From the NCBI RefSeq assembly GCF_029227915.1, contig NC_079881.1, forward strand, positions 25,087,501-25,151,500: DNA of 64,000 nucleotides, given 5' to 3'. The number at the start of each line of letters is the position of its first letter. Position 1 is the stretch's first letter. The position numbers and the translations under genes were made by a program. The notes beneath the pieces were generated by a model. That model searched no databases. It was not told where the DNA came from and saw only the letters and a program-made list of their open reading frames with translations. Below, piece by piece: positions 24,351 through 37,318 of the stretch. The DNA is from Hydractinia symbiolongicarpus. Lineage: Eukaryota > Cnidaria > Hydrozoa > Anthoathecata > Hydractiniidae.

Positions 24351-25969
24351 ACTCATTTCCCGTACGATTTTTTAAATTATTTTTCCACCACTAAAACGCA
24401 TGAGACTTGTAGCTTTCAAAAATGATTTCGTTTTTGATGAGACGCTGAAAAAAAGGAGTTTAATCGCTGGCAAACGAAAACCTGCGATTTCTCGTAAATC
24501 CCGGGCTTGGCCGTATAGTCGAATGTATACAAAGAAAATACCCAGGGAGTAAACTCATTTCCCGAACGATTTTTTAAATTATGTTTTCACCACTAAAACG
24601 CATGAGACTTGTAGTTTTCAAAAATGATTTCATTTTTGATGAGACGCTGAATAAAGGGAGTTTAATCTCCGGCAAACGAAAACCCGCGATTTCCCGTGTA
24701 TCCTGGAATCAGCCCGCATAGTCGAATGTATACAAAAAAAGTACGCAGGGAGTAAACTCATTTCCCGAACGATTCTTTAAATTATTTTTTCACCACTAAA
24801 ACGCATCAGACTTGTAGTTTTCAAAAATGATTTCATTTTTGATAAGACGCTGAATAAAAGGAGTTTAATCGCCGACAAACGAAAACCCGCGATTTGCCGT
24901 AAATCCCGGGCTTGACCCGTATAGTCAAATGTATACCAAGAAAGTAAACTGGGAGTAAACTCATTTCCCGAACGATTTTTTAAATTAATTTTTTACCACT
25001 AAAACGCATAAGACTTGTAGTTTTCAAAAACGATTTCATTTTTGATGAGACGCTGAATAAAAGGAGTTTAATGGCCGGCAAACAAAAACCCGTAATTTCC
25101 CGTAAATCCCGGACTCGGCCCGTATAGTCAAAAGTATACAAAGAAAGTACCCAGGGAGTAAACTTATTTCCCGAACGATTCTTTAAATTATTTTTCACCA
25201 CTAAAACGCATGAGACTTGTAGTTTTTAAAAATGATTTCGTTATTGATGAGACGCTGAATAAAAGGAGTTTAATCGCTGGCAAACGAAAACCCGCGATTT
25301 CCCGTAAATCCCTGGCTTGGCCGTATAGTTGAATGTATACAAAGAGAATACCCAGGGAGTACACTCATTACCCAAACGATTTTTTAAATTATTTCTTCAC
25401 CACTAAAACGCATGAGACTTGTAGTTTTCAAAAATGATTTCATTTTTAATGAGACGCTGAATAAAAGGAGTTTAATCGCCGGCAAACGAAAACCCGCGAT
25501 TTGCCGTAAATCCCGGACTCGGCCCGTATAGTCAAAAGTATACAAAGAAAGTAAACTGGGAGTAAACTCATTTCCCGAACGATTTTTTAAATTAATTTTT
25601 TACCACTAAAACGTATAAGACTTGTAGTTTTCAAAAACGATTTCATTTTTGATGAGACGCTGAATAAAAGGAGATTAATCGCCGGCAAACGAAAACCCGC
25701 AATTTCCTGTAAATCCCGGACTCGGCCCGTATAGTTAAAAGTATACAAAGAAAGTACCCAGGGAGTAAACTCATTTCCCGAACGATTCTTTAAATTATTT
25801 GTCACCACTAAAACGCATGAAACTTGTAGTTTTTAAAAAAGATTTCGTTATTGATGAGACGCTGAATAAAAGGAGTTTAATCGCTGGTAAACGAAAACCC
25901 GCGATTTCCCGTAAATCCCTGGCTTGGCCGTATAGTCGAATGTATACAAAGACAATACCCAGGGAGTAC
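24351..25969. repeat. 7-8-mer HOR of region IV, copy alpha (8 monomers)
   Basis: Monomers 24351 (GCTGAAAAAAAGG, CGCTGGC), 24553 (TTATGTTTTC, ATAAAGGGAG), 24756 (CGCCGACAAACG), 24959 (D-like), 25162 (201-bp TTATTGATGAG), 25363, 25566 (AAACGTATAAG, GGAGATTAATCG) and 25769. The fullest copy, used as the reference for beta and gamma. Confidence 0.85.
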
Positions 25970-26373
25970 ACTCATTAGCCGAACGATTTTTTACATTATT
26001 TTTCACCACTAAAACGCATGAGACTTGTAGTTTTCAAAAATGATTTGGTTTTTGATGAGACGCTGGATAAAAGGAGTTTAATCGCCGGCAAACGAAAACC
26101 CGCGATTTCCAGTAAATCCCGGGCTTGGCCGTATAGTTAAATGTATACAAAAAAAATACCCAGGGAGAACATTCATTTCCCGAACGATTTTTTAAATTAT
26201 TTCTTCACCACTGAAATGCATGAGACTTGTAGTTTTCAAAAATGATTTCATTTTTGATGAGACGCTGAATAAAAGGAGTTTAATCGCCGGCAAACGAAAA
26301 CCCGCAATTTGCCGTAAATCCTGGGCTTGACCCGTATAGTCGAATGTATACAAAGAACGTAAACTGGGAGTAC

Positions 26374-27790
26374 ACTCATTTCCCGTAGGATTTTTTAAAT
26401 TATTTTTTCACCACTAAAACGCATAAGACTTGTAGTTTTCAAAAATGATTTCGTTTTTGATGAGACGCTGAAAAAAAGGAGTTTAATCGCTGGCAAACGA
26501 AAACCTGCGATTTCTCGTAAATCACGGGCTTGGCCGTATAGTCGAATGTATACAAAGAAAGTACCCAGGGAGTAAACTCATTTCCCAAACGATTTTTTAA
26601 ATTATGTTTTCACCACTAAAACGCATGAGACTTGTAGTTTTCAAAAATGATTTCATTTTTGATGAGACGCTGAATAAAGGGAGTTTAATCTCCGGCAAAC
26701 GAAAACCCGCGATTTCTTGTGTATCCTGGAATCAGCCCGCATAGTCGAATGTATACAAAGAAAGTACGCAGGGAGTAAACTCATTTCCCGAACGATTCTT
26801 TAAATTATTTTTTCACCACTAAAACGCATGAGACTTGTAGTTTTCAAAAATGATTTCATTTTTGATAAGACGCTGAATAAAAGGAGTTTAATCGCCGACA
26901 AACGAAAACCCGCGATTTGCCGTAAATCCCGGGCTTGACCCGTATAGTCAAATGTATACAAAGAAAGTAAACTGGGAGTAAACTCATTTCCCGAACGATT
27001 TTTTAAATTAATTTTTTACCACTAAAACGCATAAGACTTGTAGTTTTCAAAAACGATTTCATTTTTGATGAGACGCTGAATAAAAGGAGTTTAATGGCCG
27101 GCAAACGAAAACCCGCAATTTCCCGTAAATCCCGGACTCGGCCCGTATAGTCAAAAGTATACAAAGAAAGTACCCAGGGAGTAAACTTATTTCCCGAACG
27201 ATTCTTTAAATTATTTTTCACCACTAAAACGCATGAGACTTGTAGTTTTTAAAAATGATTTCGTTATTGATGAGACGCTGAATAAAAGGAGTTTAATCGC
27301 CGGCAAACGAAAACCCGCGATTTGCCGTAAATCCCGGACTCGGCCCGTATAGTCAAAAGTATACAAAGAAAGTAAACTGGGAGTAAACTCATTTCCCGAA
27401 CGATTTTTTAAATTAATTTTTTACCACCAAAACGTATAAGACTTGTAGTTTTCAAAAACGATTTCATTTTTGATGAGACGCTGAATAAAAGGAGATTAAT
27501 CGCCGGCAAACGAAAACCCGCAATTTCCTGTAAATCCCGGACTCGGCCCGTATAGTTAAAAGTATACAAAGAAAGTACCCAGGGAGTAAACTCATTTCCC
27601 GAACGATTCTTTAAATTATTTTTCACCACTAAAACGCATGAGACTTGTAGTTTTCAAAAACGATTTCGTTATTGATGAGACGCTGAATAAAAGGAGTTTA
27701 ATCGCTGGTAAACGAAAACCCGCGATTTCCCGTAAATCCCTGGCTTGGCCGTATAGTCGAATGTATACAAAGACAATACCCAGGGAGTAC
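26374..27790. repeat. 7-8-mer HOR of region IV, copy beta (7 monomers)
   Basis: Same order as alpha, but the units equivalent to 25162 and 25363 are fused into one monomer at 27185. Its first half is TTATTGATGAG type and its second half is CGATTTGCCG with CCCGGACTCGG. This is the product expected from unequal exchange between adjacent monomers. Confidence 0.85.
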
Positions 27791-29208
27791 ACTCATTAGC
27801 CGAACGATTTTTTAAATTATTTCTTCACCACTAAAACGCATGAGACTTGTAGTTTTCAAAAATGATTTCATTTTTAATGAGACGCTGAATAAAAGGAGTT
27901 TAATCGCCGGCAAACGAGAACCCGCGATTTTCCGTAAATCCCGGACTCGGCCCGTATAGTCAAAATTATACAAAGAAAGTACCCAGGGAGTAAACTCATT
28001 TCCCGAACAATTCTTTAAATTATTTTTCACCACTAAAACGCATGAGACTTGTAGTTTTCAAAAATGATTTCGTTATTGATGAGACGCTGAATAAAAGGAA
28101 TTTAATCGTCGGCAAACGAAAACCCGTGATTTCCCGTAAATCCCTGGCTTGGCCATATAGTCGAATGTATACAAAGAAAATACGCATGGAGTACACTCAT
28201 TACCCGAACGATTTTTTAAATTATTTCTTCACCACTAAAACGCATGAGACTTGTAGTTTTTAAAAATGATTTCATTTTTGATGAGACGCTGAATAAAAGG
28301 AGTTTAATCGCCGGCAAACGAAAACCCGCGATTTGCCGTAAATCCCGTGTTTGACCCGTATAGTCGAAAGTATACAAAGAAAGTAAACTTGAAGTAAACT
28401 CATTTCCCAAACGATTTTTTAAATTGTTTTTTCACCACTAAAACGCATGAGACTTGTAGTTTTCAAAAATGATTTCGTTTTTGATGAGACGCTGAATAAA
28501 AGGAGTTTAATTGCCGGCAAACGAAAACCCGCAATTTGCCTTAAATCCCGTGCTTGACCCGTATAGTCAAAGGTATACAAAGAAAGTAAACTGGGAGTAA
28601 ACTCATTTCCCGAACGATTTTTTAAATTAATTTTTTACCACTAAAACGCATAAGACTTGTACTTTTCAAAAACGATTTCATTTTTGATGAGACGCTGAAT
28701 AAAAGGAGTTTAATCGCCGGCAAACGAAAACCCGCAATTTCCCGTAAATCCCGGACTCGGCCCGTATAGTCGAATGTACACAAAGAAAGTACCCAGGGAG
28801 AAAACTCATTTCTTGAACGATTTTTTAAATTATTTTTTCACCACTAAGACGCAAGAGACTTGTCGTTTTCAAAAATGATTTCATTTTTTATGAGAGGCTG
28901 AATAAAAGGAGTTTAATCGCCGGCAAACGAAAACCCGCGATTTCCCGTAAATCCCGGACTCGGCCCGTATAGTCAAAAGTATACAAGGAAAGTACCCAAG
29001 GAGTAAACTCATTTCCCGAACGATTCTTTAAATTATTTTTCACCACTAAAACGCATGAGACTTGTAGTTTTCAAAAATGATTTGGTTTTTGATGAGACGC
29101 TGGATAAAAGGAGTTTAATCGCCGGAAAACGAAAACCCGCAATTTGCCGTAAATCCCGGGCTTGACCCGTATAGTCGAATGTATACAAAGAACGTAAACT
29201 GGGAGTAA

Positions 29209-30624
29209 ACTCATTTCCCGTACGATTTTTTAAATTATTTTTTCACCACTAAAACGCATGAGACTTGTAGTTTTCAAAAATGATTTCGTTTTTGATGAGA
29301 CGCTGAAAAAAAGGAGTTTAATCGCTGGCAAACGAAAACCTGCGATTTCTCGTAAATCCCGGGCTTGGCCGTATAGTCGAATGTGTACAAAGAAAGTACC
29401 CAGGGAGTAAACTCATTTCCCGAACGATTTTTTAAATTATGTTTTCACCACTAAAACGCATGAGACTTGTAGTTTTCAAAAATGATTTCATTTTTGATGA
29501 GACGCTGAATAAAGGGAGTTTAATCGCCGACAAACGAAAACCCGCGATTTGCCGTAAATCCCGGGCTTGACCCGTATAGTCAAATGTATACAAAGAAAGT
29601 AAACTGGGAGTAAATTCATTTCCCGAACGACTTTTTAAATTAATTTTTTACCACTAAAACGCATAAGACTTGTAGTTTTCAAAAACGATTTCATTTTTGA
29701 TGAGACGCTGAATAAAAGGAGTTTAATGGCCGGCAAACGAAAACCCGCAATTTCCCGTAAATCCCGGACTCGGCCCGTATAGTCAAAAGTATACAAAGAA
29801 AGTACCCAGGGAGTAAACTTATTTCCCGAACGATTCTTTAAATTATTTTTCACCACTAAAACGCATGAGACTTGTAGTTTTTAAAAGTGATTTCGTTATT
29901 GATGAGACGCTGAATAAAAGGAGTTTAATCGCTGGCAAACGAAAACCCGCGATTTCCCGAAAATCCCTGGCTTGGCCGTATAGTCGAATGTATACAAAGA
30001 GAATACCCAGGGAGTACACTCATTACCCAAACGATTTTTTAAATTATTTCTTCACCACTAAAACGCATGAGACTTGTAGTTTTCAAAAATGATTTCATTT
30101 TTAATGAGACGCTGAATAAAAGGAGTTTAATCGCCGGCAAACGAAAACCCGCGATTTGCCGTAAATCCCGGACTCGGCCCGTATAGTCAAAAGTATACAA
30201 AGAAAGTAAACTGGGAGTAAACTCATTTCCCGAACGATTTTTTAAATTAATTTTTTACCACTAAAACGTATAAGACTTGTAGTTTTCAAAAACGATTTCA
30301 TTTTTGATGAGACGCTGAATAAAAGGAGATTAATCGCCGGCAAACGAAAACCCACAATTTCCTGTAAATCCCGGACTCGGCCCGTATAGTTAAAAGTATA
30401 CAAAGAAAGTACCCAGGGAGTAAACTCATTTCCCGAACGATTCTTTAAATTATTTTTCACCACTAAAACGCATGAGACTTGTAGTTTTCAAAAATGATTT
30501 CGTTATTGATGAGACGCTGAATAAAAGGAGTTTAATCGCTGGCAAACGAAAACCCGCGATTTCCCGTAAATCCCTGGCTTGGCCGTATAGTCGAATGTAT
30601 ACAAAGACAATACCCAGGGAGTAC
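29209..30624. repeat. 7-8-mer HOR of region IV, copy gamma (7 monomers)
   Basis: Same order as alpha, but here the units equivalent to 24553 and 24756 are fused at 29411: TTATGTTTTC and ATAAAGGGAG followed directly by CGCCGACAAACG. The 25162 and 25363 equivalents (29817 and 30018) are separate, so beta and gamma lost different monomers independently. Confidence 0.85.
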
Positions 30625-30826
30625 ACTCATTAGCCGAACGATTCTTTAAATTATTTTTCACCACTAAAACGCATGAGACTTGTAGTTTTCAAAAATGATT
30701 TCGTTATTGATGAGACGCTGAATAAAAGGAGTTTAATCGCCGGCAAACGAAAATCCGCGATTTGCCGTAAATCCCGGACTCGGCCCGTATAGTCAAAAGT
30801 ATACAAAGAAAGTAAACTGGGAGTAA

Positions 30827-31232
30827 ACTCATTTCCCGAACGATTTATTAAATTAATTTTTTACCACTAAAACGTATAAGACTTGTAGTTTTCAAAAACG
30901 ATTTCATTTTTGATGAGACGCTGAATAAAAGGAGATTAATCGCCGGCAAACGAAAACCCGCAATTTCCTGTAAATGCCGGACTCGGCCCGTATAGTTAAA
31001 AGTATACAAAGAAAGTACCCAGGGAGTAAACTCATTTCCCGAACGATTTATTAAATTAATTTTTTACCACTAAAACGTATAAGACTTGTAGTTTTCAAAA
31101 ACGATTTCATTTTTGATGACACGCTGAATAAAAGGAGATTAATCGCCGGCAAACGAAAACCCGCAATTTCCTGTAAATGCCGGACTCGGCCCGTATAGTT
31201 AAAAGTATACAAAGAAAGTACCCAGGGAGTAA
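30827..31232. repeat. Single-monomer tandem duplication
   Basis: Monomers 30827-31029 and 31030-31232 are near-identical neighbours sharing GATTTATTAAATTAATT, AAACGTATAAG, GGAGATTAATCG, TTTCCTGTAAATGCCGG and GTATAGTTAAAAG. The only difference I see is GATGAG to GATGAC at about 31119. It lies just left of the change in variant set. Confidence 0.87.
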
Positions 31233-33058
31233 ACTCATTTCCCGAACGATTCTTTAAATTATTTTTCACCACTAAAACGCATGAGACTTGTAGTTTTCAA
31301 AAATGATTTCGTTATTGATGAGACGCTGAATAAAAGGAGTTTAATCGCCGGCAAACAAAAACCCGCAATTTGCCTTAAATCCCGTGCTTGACCCGTATAG
31401 TCAAATGTATACAAAGAAAGAAAACTGGGAGTAAACTCATTTCCCGAACGATTTTTTAAATTAGTTTTTTACCACTAAAACGCATAAGACTTGTAGTTTT
31501 CAAAAACGATTTCATTTTTGATGCGACGCTGAATAAAAGGAGTTTAATCGCCGGCAAACGAAAACCCGCAATATCCCGTAAATCCCGGACTCGGCCCGTA
31601 TAGTCAAAAGTATACAAAAAAAGTACCCAGGGAGTAAACTCATTTCCCGAACGATTCTTTAAATTATTTTTTCACCACTAAAACGCACGAGACTTGTAGT
31701 TTTCAAAAATGATTTTGTTTTTGATGAGACGCTGAATAAAAGGAGTTTAATCGCCAGCAAACGAAAACCCGCAATTTCCCGTAAATCCCGGACTCGGCCC
31801 TTATAGTCAAAAGTATACAAAAAAAGTACCCAGGGATTAAACTCATTTCCCGAACGATTCTTTCAATTATTTTTTCACCACTAAAACGCACGAGACTTGT
31901 AGTTTTCAAAAATAATTTCGTTTTTGATGAGACGCTGAATAAAAGGAGTTTAATCGCCTTCAAACGAAAACCCACAATTTGCCTTAAATCCCGTGCTTGA
32001 CCCGTATAGTCAAATGTATACAAAGAAAGTAAACTGGGAGTAAACTCATTTCCCGAACGATTTTTTAAATTAATTTTTTACCACTAAAACGCATAAGACT
32101 TGTAGTTTTCAAAAACGATTTCATTTTTGATGAGACGCTGAATAAAAGGAGTTTAATCTGCGGCAAACGAAAACCCGCTATTTCCCGTAAATCCCGGACC
32201 CGGCCCGTATAGTCAAAAGTATACAAAAAACGTACGCAGGGAGTAAACTCATTTCCCGAAGGATTCTTTCAATTATATTTTCACCACTAAAACGCATGAG
32301 ACTTGTAGTTTTCAAAAATGATTTCATTTTTAATGAGACGCTGATTAAAATGAGTTTAATCGCCGGCAAACGAAAACCCGCGATTTGCCGTAAATCCCGG
32401 GCTTGACCCGTATAGTCGAATGTATACAAAGAAAGTAAACTGGGAGTAAACTCAATTCCCGAACGATTTTTTAAATTATTTTTTCACCACTAAAACGCAT
32501 GAGACTTGTAGTTTTCAAAAATGATTTCATTTTTAATGAGACGCTGAATAAAAGGAGTTTAATCGCCGGCAAACGAAAACCCGCGATTTGCCGTAAATCC
32601 CGGGCTTGACCCGTATAGTCGAATGTATACAAAGAAAGTAAACTGGGAGTAAACTCATTTCTTGAACGATTTTTTAAATTCTTTTTTCACCACTAAAACG
32701 CATGAGACTTGTAATTTTCAAAAATGATTTCATTTTTAATGAGACGCTGAATAAAATGAGTTTAATCTCCGGCAAACGAAAACCCGCGATTTCCCGTAAA
32801 TCCCGGACCCGGCCCGCATACTCAAAAGTATACAAAAAACGTACGCAGGGAATAAACTCATTTCCCGAACGATTCTTTAAATTATATTTTCACCACTAAA
32901 ACGCATGAGACTTGTAGTTTTCAAAAATGATTTCATTTTTAATGAGACGCTGAATAAAAGGAGTTTAATCGCCGGCAAACGAAAACCCGCGATTTGCCGT
33001 AAATCCCGGGCTTGACCCGTATAGTTGAATGTATACAAAGAAGGTAAACTGGGAGTAA

Positions 33059-34681
33059 ACTTATTTCCCGAACGATTTTTTAAATTATTTTTTCACCACT
33101 AAAACGCATGAGACTTGTAATTTTCAAAAATGATTTCATTTTTGATGAGACGCTGAATAAAAGGAGTTTAATCGCCGGCAAACGAAAACCCGCAATTTCC
33201 CGTAAATCCCGGACTCGGCCCGTATAGTCAAAAGTACACAAAGAAAGTACCCAGGGAGTAAACTCATTTCCCGAACGATTCTTTCAATTATTTTTTCACC
33301 ACTAAAACGCACGAGACTTGTAGTTTTCAAAAATGATTTCGTTTTTGATGAGACGCTGAATAAAAGGAGTTTATTCGCCTTCAAACGAAAACCCGCAATT
33401 TGCCTTAAATCCCGTGCTTGACCCGTATAGTCAAATGCATACAAAGAAAGTAAACTGGGAGTAAACTCATTTCCCGAACGATTTTTTAAATTAATTTTTT
33501 ACCACTAAAACGCATGAGACTTGTAGTTTTCAAAAATGATTTCATTTTTAATGAGACGCTGAATAAAAGGAGTTTACTCGCCGGCAAACGAAAACCCGCG
33601 ATTTGCCGTAAATCCCGGGCTTGACCCGTATAGTCGAATGTATACAAAGAAAGTAAACTGGGAGTAAACTTATTTCCCGAACGATTTTTTAAATTATTTT
33701 TTCACCACTAAAACGCATGAGACTTGTAATTTTCAAAAATGATTTCATTTTTGATGAGACGCTGAATAAAAGGAGTTTAATCTCCGGCAAACGAAAACCC
33801 GCGATTTCCCGTAAATCCCGGACCCGGCCCGCATACCCAAAAGTATACAAAAAACGTACGCAGGGAGTAAACTCATTTCCCGAACGATTCTTTAAATTAT
33901 ATTTTCACCACTAAAACGCATGAGACTTGTAGTTTTCAAAAATGATTTCATTTTTAATGAGACGCTGAATAAAAGGAGTTTAATCGCCGGCAAACGAAAA
34001 CCCGCGATTTGCCGTAAATCCCGGGCTTGACCCGTATAGTCGAATGTATACAAAGAAAGTAAACTGGGAGTAAACTCATTTCCCGAACGATTTTTTAAAT
34101 TATTTTTTTACCACTAAAACGCATGAGACTTGTAATTTTCAAAAATGATTTCATTTTTGATGAGACGCTGAATAAAAGGAGTTTAATCTCCGGCAAACGA
34201 AAACCCGCGATTTCCCGTAAATCCCGGACCCGGCCCGCATACTCAAAAGTATACAAAAAACGTACGCAGGGAGTAAACTCATTTCCCGAACGATTTTTAA
34301 ATTATTTTTTCACCACTAAAACGCATGAGACTTGTAATTTTCAAAAATGATTTCATTTTTGATGAGACGCTGAATAAAATGAGTTTAATCTCCGGCAAAC
34401 GAAATCCCGCGATTTCCCGTAAATCCCGGACCCAGCCCGCATACTCAAAAGTATACAAAAAACGTACGCAGGGAGTAAACTCATTTCCCGAACGATTCTT
34501 TAAATTATATTTTCACCACTAAAACGCATGAGACTTGTAGTTTTCAAAAATGATTTCATTTTTAATGAGACGCTGAATAAAAGGAGTTTAATCGCCGGCA
34601 AACGAAAACCCGCGATTTGCCGTAAATCCCGGGCTTGACCCGTATAGTAGAATGTATACAAAGAAAGTAAACTGGGAGTAA
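33059..34681. repeat. 8-mer HOR (1623 bp), copy 1
   Basis: Eight monomers including a 202-bp one at 34277 (GATTTTTAAATT, one T short). The first five (D, C', GTTTACTCG monomer, B, A) recur from 34682 at an offset of 1623. B is duplicated at 34074 and 34277 without the usual A between them. Confidence 0.83.
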
Positions 34682-35695
34682 ACTCATTTCCCGAACGATT
34701 TTTTAAATTATTTTTTCACCACTAAAACGCATGAGACTTGTAATTTTCAAAAATGATTTCATTTTTGATGAGACGCTGAATAAAAGGAGTTTAATCGCTG
34801 GCAAATGAAAACCCGCAATTTCCCGTAAATCCCGGACTCGGCCCGTATAGTCAAAAGTATACAAAGAAAGTACCCAGGGAGTAAACTCATTTCCGGAACG
34901 ATTCTTTCAATTATTTTTTCACCACTAAAACGCACGAGACTTGTAGTTTTCAAAAATGATTTCGTTTTTGATGAGACGCTGAATAAAAGGAGTTTATTCG
35001 CCTTCAAACGAAAACCCGCAATTTGCCTTAAATCCCGTGCTTGACCCGTATAGTCAAATTTATACAAAGAAAGTAAACTGGGAGTAAACTTATTTCCCGA
35101 ACGATTTTTTAAATTAATTTTTTACCACTAAAACGCATGAGACTTGTAGTTTTCAAAAATGATTTTATTTTTAATGAGACGCTGAATAAAAGGAGTTTAC
35201 TCGCCGGCAAACGAAAACCCGCGATTTGCCGTAAATCCCGGGCTTGACCCGTATAGTCGAATGTATACAAAGAAAGTAAACTGGGAGTAAACTCATTTCC
35301 CGAACGATTTTTTAAATTATTTTTTCACCACTAAAACGCATGAGACTTGTAATTTTCAAAAATGATTTCATTTTTGATGAGACGCTGAATAAAAGGAGTT
35401 TAATCTCCGGCAAACGAAAACCCGCGATTTCCCGTAAATCCCGGACCCGGCCCGCATACTCAAAAGTATACAAAAAACGTACGCAGGGAGTAAACTCATT
35501 TCCCGAACGATTCTTTAAATTATATTTTCACCACTAAAACGCATGAGACTTGTAGTTTTCAAAAATGATTTCATTTTTAATGAGACGCTGAATAAAAGGA
35601 GTTTAATCGCCGGCAAACGAAAACCCGCGATTTGCCGTAAATCCCGGCTGGACCCGTATAGTCGAATGTATACAAAGAAAGTAAACTGGGAGTAA
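34682..35695. repeat. 8-mer HOR, partial copy 2
   Basis: Five monomers matching 33059-34073. The last (35494) carries a one-base deletion, CCCGGCTGGACCC, also found in the 13-mer HOR at 39349, 41984 and 44416, so it must be an older change spread by amplification. Confidence 0.82.
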
Positions 35696-36304
35696 ACTCA
35701 TTTCCCGAACGATTTTTTAAATTATTTTTTCACCACTAAAACGCATGAGACTTGTAATTTTCAAAAATGATTTCATTTTTGATGAGACGCTGAATAAAAG
35801 GAGTTTAATTGCCGGCAAACGAAAACCCGCGATTTGCCGTAAATCCCGATCTTGACCCGTATAGTCGAATGTATACAAAGAAAGTAAACTGGGAGTAAAC
35901 TCATTTCCCGAACGATTCTTTAAATTATATTTTCACCACTAAAACGCATGAGACTTGTAGTTTTCAAAAACGATTTCATTTTTCATGAGACGCTGAATAA
36001 AAGGAGTTTAATCTGCGGCAAACGAAAACCCGCTATTTCCCGTAAATCCCGGACCCGGCCCGTATAGTCAAAAGTATACAAAAAACGTACGCAGGGAGTA
36101 AACTCATTTCCCGAAGGATTCTTTAAATTATATTTTCACCACTAAAACGCACGAGACTTGTAGTTTTCAAAAATGATTTCATTTTTAATGAGACGCTGAA
36201 TAAAATGAGTTTAATCGCCGGCAAACGAAAACCCGCGATTTGCCGTAAATCCCGGGCTTGACCCGTATAGTCGAATGTATAAAAAGAAAGTAAACTGGGA
36301 GTAA

Positions 36305-36507
36305 ACTCAATTCCCGAACGATTTTTTAAATTATTTTTTCACCACTAAAACGCATGAGACTTGTAGTTTTCAAAAATGATTTCATTTTTAATGAGACGCT
36401 GAATAAAAGGAGTTTAATCGCCGGCAAACGAAAACCCGCAATTTGCCTTAAATCCCGTGCTTGACCCGTATAGTCAAATGTATACAAAGAAAGTAAACTG
36501 GGAGTAA
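36305..36507. repeat. Reference monomer, variant C
   Basis: 203-bp variant, marked by CGCAATTTGCCTTAAATC, CCCGTGCTTGACCC, GTCAAATGTATAC (or GTCAAAGGTATAC in the left half) and GTAAACTGGG. The next monomer usually begins with TTAAATTAATTTTTTACC and CGCATAAGAC. The CCTTAAATC change removes one CpG and breaks the last pair of the second inverted repeat. Present in both halves, so it predates the local amplifications. Confidence 0.88.
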
Positions 36508-37318
36508 ACTCATTTCCGGAACGATTTTTTAAATTAATTTTTTACCACTAAAACGCATAAGGCTTGTAGTTTTCAAAAACGATCTCATTTTTGATGAGAC
36601 GCTGAATAAAAGGAGTTTAATCTACGGCAAACGAAAACCCGCGACTTCCCGTAAATCCCGGACCCGGCCCGTATAGTCAAAAGTATACAAAAAACGTACG
36701 CAGGGAGTAAACTCATTTCCCGAACGATTCTTTAAATTATATTTTCACCACTAAAACGCATGAGACTTGTAGTTTTCAAAAATGATTTCATTTATAATTA
36801 GACGCTGAATAAAAGGAGTTTAATCGCCGGCAAACGAAAACCCGCGATTTGCCGTAAATCCCGGGCTTGACCCGTATAGTCGAATGTATACAAAGAAAGT
36901 AAACTGGGAGTAAACTCATTTCCCGAACGATTTTTTAAATTATTTTTTCACCACTAAAACGCATGAGACTTGTAATTTTCAAAAATGATTTCATTTTTGA
37001 TGAGACGCTGAATAAAATGAGTTTAATCTCCGGCAAACGAAAACCCGCGATTTCCCGTAAATCCCGGCCCCGGCCCGCATACTCAAAAGTATACAAAAAC
37101 GTACGCAGGGAGTAAACTCATTTCCCGAACGATTCTTTAAATTATATTTTCACCACTAAAACGCATGAGACTTGTAGTTTTCAAAAATGATTTCATTTTT
37201 AATGAGACGCTGAATAAAAGGAGTTTAATCGCCGGCAAACGAAAACCCGCGATTTGCCGTAAATCCCGGGCTTGACCCGTATAGTCGAATCTATACAAAG
37301 AAAGTAAACTGGGAGTAA

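Larger units (their letters stand above)
24351..31232. repeat. Region IV: satellite with three copies of a 7-8-mer HOR
   Basis: Starts: 24351, 24553, 24756, 24959, 25162, 25363, 25566, 25769, 25970, 26171, 26374, 26576, 26779, 26982, 27185, 27387, 27590, 27791, 27994, 28195, 28398, 28601, 28804, 29007, 29209, 29411, 29614, 29817, 30018, 30221, 30424, 30625, 30827 and 31030. Region-specific marks are GCTGAAAAAAAGG, AAATCGCTGGC, TTAAATTATGTTTTC, ATAAAGGGAG, CGCCGACAAACG, AAACGTATAAG, GGAGATTAATCG and CGCTGGATAAAAGG. Confidence 0.9.
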
